Assembly: GCA_011322755.1 (NCBI GenBank)
Contig: DRLZ01000417.1
Location: 1-5,433, forward strand
Direction of reading: 5' to 3'
Length of the DNA: 5,433 nucleotides
Origin: Crenotrichaceae bacterium
GTDB lineage: Bacteria > Pseudomonadota > Gammaproteobacteria > Methylococcales > DRLZ01
The notes beneath the pieces were generated by a model. The model saw only the letters and a list, made by a program, of their open reading frames with translations, was not told where the DNA came from and did not search any database. Of the stretch, positions 1 to 5,433 are shown one piece after another. The translations under genes were made by a program, and so were the position numbers. Each line of letters opens with the position of its first letter. The stretch's first letter is position 1.

Positions 1-1008
1 CAACGTGACTCTGGACATCATTGCTATGCTAAACATGCCAATACCTAGAGCAAAACAATGAATAACAAGATAAGGTGAAATAGTGACAAAATAAGAGCCT
101 GTTTTTAATCCAAAACCAATGGCTAAAAAGAGATAGGCAAGGTACAGACTCCACAATAATGTTGTTTTCCAAATGCCGGAGTGATGCCAGAAATACAGGC
201 GAATGCTGTGCAAAACAAACAGCAGAAACGATACCATATACACCATATTTGTTTGCCAAAAGACCTCGAATACGGCATAGGCAAGAAACAAAATCATACT
301 TGCTGCGTCAATCAATATGCTGTTTTTAAGCGGCTGCTCACTATCAACACCTCTTTCAATAAAGAACGGTACGACACGCCGTGCCATGACAAAAATCAAT
401 GCCAGAATCAAATAAAAAGCACCGTACAATCCCCACTGAACCCCATGTTCTAAAATTCCCAACAACCCAAGGTAATAAACAATATGAGCAATAGCCATCA
501 ACATGACTTTGCTCACAACTCCAAAATTTTTCCACATTCTGACTTTAACCACAGGATAGGCAACTGCAACTGCGGAAAACAACAGAAAAGCAGTATCGAT
601 GATTGCTTGCAGTATTAAAGGAAATCCATCAACAAAAGGCAGAAACCGTGCTATGAGCCAGACCATCAACAGCATCAACAACAACCGACCGTGTATGGTT
701 TGAACACCTGTCCAGTTTTTCACTGCCGTGAGCAAAAACCCGACAACCACAGCCATCGTATAGGCAAATATCATTTCATGAGCATGCCAGTACTGTGCTG
801 GTATTTGAGTGATTGCCTGATCACCAAATTGATAAATCAAGAACCAGCCGAGCATCAGCAGGACAGAAGAGAGACTCGCTGAAAAAAACAAAGGACGAAA
901 GCCCAGGTTTAAGAAAGCGATATGATTTTCTCGCTGTGCTTCATTGATATCGAGCATACTGAAATAATTCCGGGTTCGTGAGTATGGATTTTGAGTAGAG
1001 AGAGCCAT
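1..1008 (-). CDS. nnrS: NnrS family haem/copper membrane protein, 3' end cut by window edge
   Basis: The frame is open from ATG at 1008 to the left edge, giving 336 residues without a stop; NnrS proteins are usually about 400, so the C-terminus is missing. Family signatures are visible: a 'GFRPLFF' start of the first helix (residues 36-42), 'WHAHEM.FAY' followed by 'GFLLTAVKNWTG' (74-101), 'ARRVVPFFIERG' (209-220), a His/Arg/Trp-rich stretch near 269-280, and 'MMSRVTL' at the edge, where the family continues with Gly-His-Thr-Gly-Arg. Nearly the whole chain is made of hydrophobic helices, so it is an inner-membrane protein. Known members bind haem and copper and contribute to nitric oxide tolerance, often near denitrification genes. 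The start is uncertain. ATG at 1008 has no ribosome binding site at normal distance (the nearest GGAG is 17 nt away). An in-frame GTG at 1026 is possible, and an in-frame TGA at 1056-1054 limits any longer start. The gene is visibly more AT-rich than fdhA. Family is secure; its role here is inferred. Confidence 0.9.
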   Translation of the reverse strand, partial: MALSTQNPYSRTRNYFSMLDINEAQRENHIAFLNLGFRPLFFSASLSSVLLMLGWFLIYQFGDQAITQIPAQYWHAHEMIFAYTMAVVVGFLLTAVKNWTGVQTIHGRLLLMLLMVWLIARFLPFVDGFPLILQAIIDTAFLLFSAVAVAYPVVKVRMWKNFGVVSKVMLMAIAHIVYYLGLLGILEHGVQWGLYGAFYLILALIFVMARRVVPFFIERGVDSEQPLKNSILIDAASMILFLAYAVFEVFWQTNMVYMVSFLLFVLHSIRLYFWHHSGIWKTTLLWSLYLAYLFLAIGFGLKTGSYFVTISPYLVIHCFALGIGMFSIAMMSRVTL

Positions 1009-1019
1009 TCGGGTCTTTT

Positions 1020-1061
1020 TTACCACTCCAGAACAAACTTGTTCTGCGATGGATCAAACAC
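1020..1061 (-). CDS. Possible 13-codon leader peptide upstream of nnrS
   Basis: A short frame starts with GTG at 1061 and ends with TAA at 1022-1020, encoding (M)FDPSQNKFVLEW. A GGAG at 1072-1069 sits 7 nt before the GTG, better placed than any site in front of nnrS itself. The stop codon is 11 nt before the nnrS ATG, so the frame could couple or gate nnrS translation. Six consecutive codons form a perfect inverted repeat. There is no homology basis for calling this a real gene; it may be a chance frame in a spacer or the remnant of an older protein end. Low confidence. Confidence 0.25.
   Translation of the reverse strand: MFDPSQNKFVLEW
1029..1046. repeat. Perfect 8-bp inverted repeat with 2-bp centre
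   Basis: The sequence CAGAACAA-AC-TTGTTCTG is an exact inverted repeat lying 20-38 bp before the nnrS ATG. It could be a binding site for a dimeric regulator. In RNA it could form a small hairpin, with the end pair opening to give a 4-nt loop. The hairpin would sit directly next to the GGAG at 1029-1026. It is not followed by a U-run on the minus strand, so it is not an intrinsic terminator, and it does not match the FNR/DNR consensus TTGAT-N4-ATCAA. Confidence 0.5.
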
Positions 1062-1072
1062 CTCCTCACTCC

Positions 1073-1363
1073 TTATGTTGTTTCAACCTTTTCATGCAAT
1101 ATTTTCAGCCGTTTGGTGATTGCAAAAAAGCGAAATACGCCTATTCCAGCGATCAGCACACCGAGCACCAGCATGATCATCCCAAGAATCTGAAAAAATG
1201 GATCCTCAGAAAACAACCTGAATAGCGTTGCTCCCGCTGCAAGCAACGCCATTGCGGTTCGCAAATAAGCTAAAAGTGTTGTTTCATTTGCCAGCAAGGT
1301 TCGATCATATGCGAGATGATCTCGCAATATCATTTCGTCCGGGTTAATTTTTGAATAAGGCAT
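1073..1363 (-). CDS. DUF202 (YidH-like) small membrane protein
   Basis: This 96-residue protein matches the DUF202 pattern: 'LRDHLAYDRTLLANE' (residues 13-27) followed by 'TTLLAYLRTAMALLAAG' (28-44), with the conserved Asp-Arg-Thr, Glu and Tyr-x-Arg-Thr residues. Two hydrophobic segments follow, near residues 36-51 and 56-80, ending in a basic, charged tail. It should be an inner-membrane protein with its N-terminus in the cytoplasm. The biochemical function of the bacterial family is not established. Its ATG lies 26 nt after the fdhC stop, with only a weak ribosome binding site, and nnrS follows 64 nt downstream, so it is probably carried on the formate dehydrogenase transcript. Length and motif are normal for the family and nothing looks broken. 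The family call is firm; any role with Fdh or NnrS is inferred from position only. Confidence 0.85.
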   Translation of the reverse strand: MPYSKINPDEMILRDHLAYDRTLLANETTLLAYLRTAMALLAAGATLFRLFSEDPFFQILGMIMLVLGVLIAGIGVFRFFAITKRLKILHEKVETT

Positions 1364-1389
1364 GTGCAGACCATTCTGTTTGAATCGTT

Positions 1390-2514
1390 TTAAGACTCTG
1401 GTTGTTCAATTGATGTTTGTGAAATATCGCGCAATCTGTTCATGGCTTTATGCGCAGAGCCGTCTTTTTTCATCTGTCGCTGTTGTTCAAGCATGTCTTC
1501 ATACCACACATCATGGTGTTGTTTTGCCCAGGCTTCATCGACTTCACCGCCAATCATGCCTTCAAGCGCCCCTTCGGTACCAAGTGTGCCAATATAGATG
1601 TGTCCCAACGCTCCAATCATCAGCAAAATCGCACAACTTAAATGAATAATATGGCTGATCTGCAAAATAAAACGCTGTTGCTCTACAACAGGAAAATCAA
1701 GCACCAAACCAGTCAAAGAAATCATCATTCCACACCAGAACAACAACCAGAACCAGGCTTTCTCTCCAGCATTCATCCGTGCTGCAGAAGGATGTTTGCT
1801 ACCAACCAGCCCTCCGAAGGCTTTAAACCAATTCAAATCGTAGCGATCAGGAATATTATCCTTAAACCAGATGACGACCATGGTAAACAATCCGACCATA
1901 AACAGCGGACCAGCATAGTTATGTATTAACTTGGCCCAGGATGCCCAAACCGCAAAACTTTCATGACCTAGCATAGGAATTAGCAGGCTGCGACCGTAAA
2001 GAATACTGAGTCCGGTGATGGTCAGTAATAAGAATAATAATGCTGTATACCAGTGAATGAAACGCTCAAATACAGTCCAGCGCAATAATGTCTGTCCCGT
2101 ACGCTCAAAATCAAGTTTGACCTGTCCACGAACCGTATAAAAAAACGCCAATCCAACAACAGTTGCAATCATTGCCCATGCACCGTATTTGGCAAGAGGA
2201 CCGTTACGGATTCTACGCCAGACTTCACCGTTTGACTGAATTAATTGTCCTGCTTCAGGAGTCTTCACAGCGCTATAACCAGCGCCACCTTCGCGCACTT
2301 TTCGCCAGACGTGAGAACGCGGGTTAACTGTTGTTCTGGTGTTGCTATTGGCGTTAGCGAAATCCCATGTCTGACCTGTCGCTTGTACAGGTTGCTGGAG
2401 AATTTGTGACTCAGAACCACCTGCAATCGGTGACAACAGAACAACAAGCAAAACAAGACCCAGCCGACAAAGGCTCCTCAGGCCAGCAGAAATGAAAGAA
2501 CGCATGGAATTCAT
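1390..2514 (-). CDS. fdhC: Formate dehydrogenase gamma subunit, cytochrome b
   Basis: This is the membrane cytochrome b subunit of respiratory formate dehydrogenase, which takes electrons from the Fe-S subunit through two haems b to quinone. The chain is about 374 residues. It begins with a signal-peptide-like stretch ('RLGLVLLVVLLSPIAG', about 17-32) and a periplasmic segment to about 108 that includes 'VWRKVREGGAGY' and 'VWRRIRNGP'. A helix follows near 111-130, then four more helices. Likely haem ligands are His in 'FERFIHWYTA' (about 154), 'KLIHNYAGP' (about 198), 'HIIHLSCA' (about 291) and 'GALGHIYIG' (about 305). The 14-residue gap between the last two equals that in E. coli FdnI (His155/His169). 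The C-terminal tail, after 'GTLGTEGALEGM', is charged and cytoplasmic. I chose ATG at 2514 because AGG at 2525-2523 lies 8 nt upstream. A TTG at 2517 would add one residue, and ATG at 2505 is also possible. It starts 5 nt after the lipoprotein stop. Confidence 0.93.
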   Translation of the reverse strand: MNSMRSFISAGLRSLCRLGLVLLVVLLSPIAGGSESQILQQPVQATGQTWDFANANSNTRTTVNPRSHVWRKVREGGAGYSAVKTPEAGQLIQSNGEVWRRIRNGPLAKYGAWAMIATVVGLAFFYTVRGQVKLDFERTGQTLLRWTVFERFIHWYTALLFLLLTITGLSILYGRSLLIPMLGHESFAVWASWAKLIHNYAGPLFMVGLFTMVVIWFKDNIPDRYDLNWFKAFGGLVGSKHPSAARMNAGEKAWFWLLFWCGMMISLTGLVLDFPVVEQQRFILQISHIIHLSCAILLMIGALGHIYIGTLGTEGALEGMIGGEVDEAWAKQHHDVWYEDMLEQQRQMKKDGSAHKAMNRLRDISQTSIEQPES

Positions 2515-2519
2515 CAACG

Positions 2520-2717
2520 CTACCTGTCTGTGAATACCTGTCGTGCACGCAGTTGCAAGCGCTGTTCACGTATTTGCGCACTCTCTTTATGCACATCTAC
2601 ATTGCCTTTGTATACATGCGCTTCATGCAGGGTAACACCTGCATCGTCGCTACAGGCACTAACCAGGCTAAAAACAAGCACTACGGTAATGTATTGAACA
2701 AACGACAATAATTTCAT
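2520..2717 (-). CDS. Small predicted lipoprotein between fdhB and fdhC
   Basis: A 65-residue protein starts at ATG 2717, which overlaps the fdhB stop in an ATGA, and ends at TAG 5 nt before fdhC. The N-terminus is a classic type II signal: Met-Lys, a hydrophobic core at residues 3-18, and the lipobox V-S-A-C with the lipidated Cys at 22. Ser at +2 would favour outer-membrane sorting under the E. coli rule. The mature part is only 44 residues, acidic at first ('CSDDAG'), then 'TLHEAHVYKG', then a helical, Arg/Gln-rich end ('QIREQRLQLRARQVF'). There is no good ribosome binding site of its own, so translation is probably coupled to fdhB. I recognise no named family. Its position inside the subunit genes suggests an accessory or assembly role at the periplasmic face of the complex; this is inference. 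An upstream in-frame ATG at 2747 would destroy the signal peptide's normal start and is less likely. Confidence 0.8.
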   Translation of the reverse strand: MKLLSFVQYITVVLVFSLVSACSDDAGVTLHEAHVYKGNVDVHKESAQIREQRLQLRARQVFTDR

Positions 2718-3346
2718 GATTTCTGGTATGCGGTATCCCAGCCCCACGGTGGTTCTTGCTTGCTCGACTGCTCTGTTGACTGATCCTGAGAATAATCTGG
2801 CCGACCCGCTCGACGGGTGATACGATCACGATACAGATTGGAAATAATATCCGCATCACCAGCAATCAACGCTTTGCTCGAACACATTTCGGCGCACAAC
2901 GGCAGTTTGCCTTCAGCCAGACGATTACGTCCATATTTTTCAAATTCTTCCTCAGAATGATCTTGCTCAGGTCCGCCAGCGCAGAAAGTACATTTGTCCA
3001 TTTTTCCGCGCTCGCCAAACAAATCATCTTTTGGAAACTGCGGCGCACCAAACGGGCACGCATACAAACAATAACCGCAACCGATACATAAATCCTTGTC
3101 GTGCAAAACCAGTCCGTCCTCTGTAGTATAAAAACAGTCAACCGGACACACTGCCTGGCAAGGTGCATCTGTACAATGCATACAGGCTACCGATACCGAC
3201 TTTTCACCTGGTTGACCATCGTCAATAACAACTACGCGGCGACGATTAATTCCCCACGGTACTTCGTTTTCATTTTTGCACGCGGTGACACAGGCATTAC
3301 ACTCGGTACAGCGATCAACATCACACAGAAACTTCATCCGCGCCAT
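2714..3346 (-). CDS. fdhB: Formate dehydrogenase beta subunit, 4x[4Fe-4S] ferredoxin-like
   Basis: This 210-residue electron-transfer subunit passes electrons from FdhA to the cytochrome b. Sixteen cysteines fall in four cluster-binding groups: 13/16/19/23, 55/58/63/67, 87/90/93/97 and 119/122/151/155. This is the pattern of E. coli FdnH and related CISM iron-sulfur subunits. The chain ends with a polar tail ('EPPWGWDTAYQKS') and has no C-terminal membrane helix, unlike the roughly 294-residue FdnH. It therefore belongs to the shorter, unanchored type that must dock on FdhC. No signal peptide is visible, which is normal because such subunits are exported together with the Tat-targeted alpha subunit. 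The ATG at 3346 shares one base with the fdhA stop (TGATG) and has a strong GGAGG 7 nt upstream, so the start is secure. A second Met at residue 4 is a less likely start. Confidence 0.95.
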   Translation of the reverse strand: MARMKFLCDVDRCTECNACVTACKNENEVPWGINRRRVVVIDDGQPGEKSVSVACMHCTDAPCQAVCPVDCFYTTEDGLVLHDKDLCIGCGYCLYACPFGAPQFPKDDLFGERGKMDKCTFCAGGPEQDHSEEEFEKYGRNRLAEGKLPLCAEMCSSKALIAGDADIISNLYRDRITRRAGRPDYSQDQSTEQSSKQEPPWGWDTAYQKS

Positions 3347-5433
3347 CAGCTGACCTCCGTGCCGGATTTCCGGTTTACTGGTGAATCAGGAATAATGCGG
3401 CACAACGACACCTTGGTTTCCTGCATCGCTGTCACCGAATCATATCCATAGGTAAAAATTGTATTGCATGATTCACCCAGCACATAGGGATCACTGCCTT
3501 GTGGATAACGGCTACGCAGATCCTCGCCCTGAAAATGTCCGGCAAAATGAAACGGCATGAAAACCACACCTCTGGGTACTCTTGGCGTTACAAATGCCAT
3601 AACCTTGATTTTTCCACCTTCCGGTCCTTCCAGCCAGATTTGTTGCTGGTGACGCACACCTGCATTGTTAGCATCAGCTGGATGGACTTCAACAAACATT
3701 TCTTGCTGTAATTCAGCCAGCCACGGGTTGGAACGGGTTTCATCGCCGCCACCTTCGTATTCAACCAAACGTCCGCTGGTCATGGTCAGCGGGAAATTCT
3801 TGCTGAAATCCGTTTGCTGGATTGATTGATAACGTGTCGGCAAACGAAAGAACGCTTTTCTATCCTTGTAGGTTGGAAACTCCTTGACCAGATCACGACG
3901 TTTTGTATACAACGGCTCACGGTGAATGGGAACCGGGTCAGGAAATGTCCACACCACACAACGCGCTCTTGCGTTACCAAAAGGCGCACAGCCGTGTTTG
4001 ATCGCGACTCGCTGGATGCCACCGGAGCGATCAGTTTTCCAGTTTTTACCTTCTGCCAGTAGCTTCTCAGATTCAGTCAAATCATCCCACCAGCCAAGCT
4101 CTTTAAGCAGTGCGGCTGAAAATTCAGGATAACCGCCGTCCATCTCGGCACCTTTTGGAGCGGCATTGCCAGCCAGCAATGATTGACCATCGCGTTCGAC
4201 GCCAAAACGTGCGCGAAATGCCAATCCGCCTTGTCTGACTGGCTTACTGGTGTCGTAAAGAATATGAGTGCCCGGGTGTTTTTGCTCGGGTGTCCCCCAG
4301 CACGGCCACGGCAAACCAAAGGTCTCGCCATCACATGGGCCACCTTCGGCTTTCAGTGTGGTGGTATTGAATGTATGCCAGTTTTGCTGATGCAGTTTGA
4401 TGCGCTCAGGGCTTTGGCCTGTATAGCCGATTGTCCATGCGCCTTTATTGTATTCACGCATCACATCTTCAATCACCGGTTCGTCATTCTCAACCCGGAT
4501 GTGCCGGGTGAATTGCTCGGCAAACCCCAGTCGTTTGGCAAGCTGGTACATAATGGTGTGATCTGGGCGTGACTCAAACAGTGGCTCAATGACTTGGTCG
4601 CGCCACTGCAGTGAACGGTTTGATGAGGTAAGCGAACCTCTGGTCTCAAACTGTGTACATGCAGGCAGTAGATAAGTATTGTTGTTGCGCTCGTGGAGTA
4701 CAGCAGTATTGGATGGATACGGATCAATCACCACAAGCAAATCCAGCTTTTCCATTGCCTGTTTGATTTCAACATTGCGCACCTGACTATTCGGCGCATG
4801 CCCCCAGAATACCATGGCTTTGATATTGTCCCGCTGGGAAATATTCGCCTTGTCTTCCAACACCCCGTCGTACCAGCGAGAAACCGGAATGCCATTCATG
4901 TTCATGGCTTTCTTTTTACCTGTCCCATCGTCATACATGCCTTGATCAAAACGGGCTGAGAGCCAGTCAAAATCAACATCCCAAACACTTGCCCAATGTT
5001 TCCAGGCAGCTTCGGTCAAACCGTAATAAGCAGGTAATGTATGCGTATTGGGACCAAGATCTGTTGCACCCTGAACATTATCATGACCACGAAAAATATT
5101 GGTTCCACCACCTTCAACGCCCATATTACCCAGCGCCAGCTGGAAGATGCAATAAGCGCGGGTATTATTGTTGCCTATTGTATGCTGGGTTCCACCCATG
5201 CACCAGATGAAGGTACCAGGACGGTGTTCAGCCATCAATTGAGTTGCACGCAGTAGTTGTTCTGGCTTGGCTCCGCTGACTCGTTCCACCGTAGCAGGAT
5301 CCCATTTGGCAACTTCTTTGCGAATCTCGTCCATGCCGTAAACCCGATCAGTGATAAAATCCTTATCCTCCCAGCCATTTTCAAACAGATGCCAGAGCAT
5401 CCCCCAGGTAACAGCGACATCCGTACCGGGGCG
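3346..5433 (-). CDS. fdhA: Formate dehydrogenase alpha (catalytic) subunit, 5' part outside window
   Basis: The frame is open from the right edge to TGA at 3348-3346, giving 695 residues of a protein that is usually over 900. It is a molybdopterin oxidoreductase of the respiratory, periplasmic FDH type that oxidises formate to CO2. Counting from the first in-window codon, residues 1-31 ('RPGTDVAVTWGM', 'FENGWEDKDFI') belong to the pterin-binding core. Residues 80-127 carry 'GGTQHTIGNNNT' and 'GGGTNIFRGHDNVQGATDLG', typical of FDH alpha. 'KAMVFWGHAPNSQ' (about 205-217), 'VVIDPYPSNTA' and 'ACTQFETRGSLTSSNRSLQWR' (258-278) follow. The C-terminal dinucleotide-binding domain runs from about 547 ('PLTMTSGRLVEYEGGGDETRSNPWLAEL') to the end ('FTYGYDSVTAMQETKVSLCRI'). 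The Tat signal, the N-terminal [4Fe-4S] cysteines and the active-site Cys or Sec are off the window, so selenium dependence cannot be judged. There is no internal frameshift or stop. It is translationally linked to fdhB by a 1-bp overlap. Confidence 0.96.
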   Translation of the reverse strand, partial: RPGTDVAVTWGMLWHLFENGWEDKDFITDRVYGMDEIRKEVAKWDPATVERVSGAKPEQLLRATQLMAEHRPGTFIWCMGGTQHTIGNNNTRAYCIFQLALGNMGVEGGGTNIFRGHDNVQGATDLGPNTHTLPAYYGLTEAAWKHWASVWDVDFDWLSARFDQGMYDDGTGKKKAMNMNGIPVSRWYDGVLEDKANISQRDNIKAMVFWGHAPNSQVRNVEIKQAMEKLDLLVVIDPYPSNTAVLHERNNNTYLLPACTQFETRGSLTSSNRSLQWRDQVIEPLFESRPDHTIMYQLAKRLGFAEQFTRHIRVENDEPVIEDVMREYNKGAWTIGYTGQSPERIKLHQQNWHTFNTTTLKAEGGPCDGETFGLPWPCWGTPEQKHPGTHILYDTSKPVRQGGLAFRARFGVERDGQSLLAGNAAPKGAEMDGGYPEFSAALLKELGWWDDLTESEKLLAEGKNWKTDRSGGIQRVAIKHGCAPFGNARARCVVWTFPDPVPIHREPLYTKRRDLVKEFPTYKDRKAFFRLPTRYQSIQQTDFSKNFPLTMTSGRLVEYEGGGDETRSNPWLAELQQEMFVEVHPADANNAGVRHQQQIWLEGPEGGKIKVMAFVTPRVPRGVVFMPFHFAGHFQGEDLRSRYPQGSDPYVLGESCNTIFTYGYDSVTAMQETKVSLCRIIPDSPVNRKSGTEVS
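3354..3358 (-). promoter_or_regulatory. Ribosome binding site of fdhB
   Basis: GGAGG on the minus strand lies inside the last codons of fdhA, 7 nt before the fdhB ATG. It is the strongest well-spaced ribosome binding site in the window. It fixes the fdhB start at the TGATG junction and would keep the small subunit well translated relative to fdhA. Confidence 0.75.

Noticed and set aside
1..1008. Small frames at 29-259 (minus) and 181-453 (plus) as separate genes
   Set aside because: Both lie within the continuous NnrS frame, which shows family motifs along its length.
1029..1046. Intrinsic terminator between DUF202 and nnrS
   Set aside because: The inverted repeat is AT-rich with a very small loop and has no U-run after it on the minus strand.
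1045..1058. FNR/DNR-like site (TTGAT half) upstream of nnrS
   Set aside because: Only the first half, TTGAT, is present on the minus strand; the second half does not match ATCAA.
2515..2517. TTG as the fdhC start
   Set aside because: It adds only one residue and lies 5 nt from the AGG, while the adjacent ATG at 2514 has the better 8-nt spacing.
2718..2747. Longer N-terminus for the small lipoprotein from ATG at 2747
   Set aside because: It would place ten extra residues before the Met-Lys and hydrophobic core and spoil a standard lipoprotein signal. The ATGA junction start at 2717 fits better.
4183..4572. A 129-codon plus-strand open frame inside fdhA
   Set aside because: It is antisense to a strongly conserved part of fdhA, has no recognisable domain and no convincing ribosome binding site. 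The other plus-strand frames across 1362-5256 and 181-882 are shadows of the same kind.
3346..5433. Selenocysteine or active-site residue in fdhA
   Set aside because: The catalytic Cys/Sec and the N-terminal cluster lie before the first in-window residue, and no in-frame TGA occurs within the visible part before the stop, so nothing can be said.

Overview
All genes in this window lie on the minus strand and read from right to left. The order is: respiratory formate dehydrogenase catalytic subunit (fdhA, 5' end outside the window), its 4x[4Fe-4S] subunit (fdhB), a 65-residue predicted lipoprotein, the cytochrome b subunit (fdhC), a small DUF202 membrane protein, and an NnrS-family membrane protein (3' end outside the window). 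Spacing is tight: fdhA/fdhB overlap by 1 bp, fdhB/lipoprotein by 4 bp (ATGA), lipoprotein/fdhC are 5 bp apart, fdhC/DUF202 26 bp, and DUF202/nnrS 64 bp. No terminator or internal promoter is convincing, so this is probably one transcription unit whose promoter lies beyond the right edge.

The proteins suggest a Gram-negative proteobacterium, probably a gammaproteobacterium, with a respiratory chain that takes electrons from formate. The evidence is the FdhABC arrangement, a lipobox protein and NnrS. Base composition is moderate: fdhA is near half G+C by eye and nnrS is clearly more AT-rich. The genus cannot be fixed from this sequence.

By family knowledge, FdhA oxidises formate at a Mo- or W-bis-pterin site in the periplasm. 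Electrons then pass through four iron-sulfur clusters in FdhB to two haems b in FdhC and on to the quinone pool. The small lipoprotein is co-translated between FdhB and FdhC, which makes it a candidate accessory or assembly factor of this complex. NnrS proteins are haem/copper membrane proteins tied to nitric oxide stress and denitrification, so the downstream pair suggests that formate respiration and NO tolerance are expressed together. That last link is inference from gene order.

The least explained parts are the small lipoprotein and the 64-bp gap before nnrS. The gap holds a 13-codon reading frame with a good ribosome binding site, and a perfect 8-bp inverted repeat inside that frame. 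The rest of the window is a recognisable formate dehydrogenase operon.
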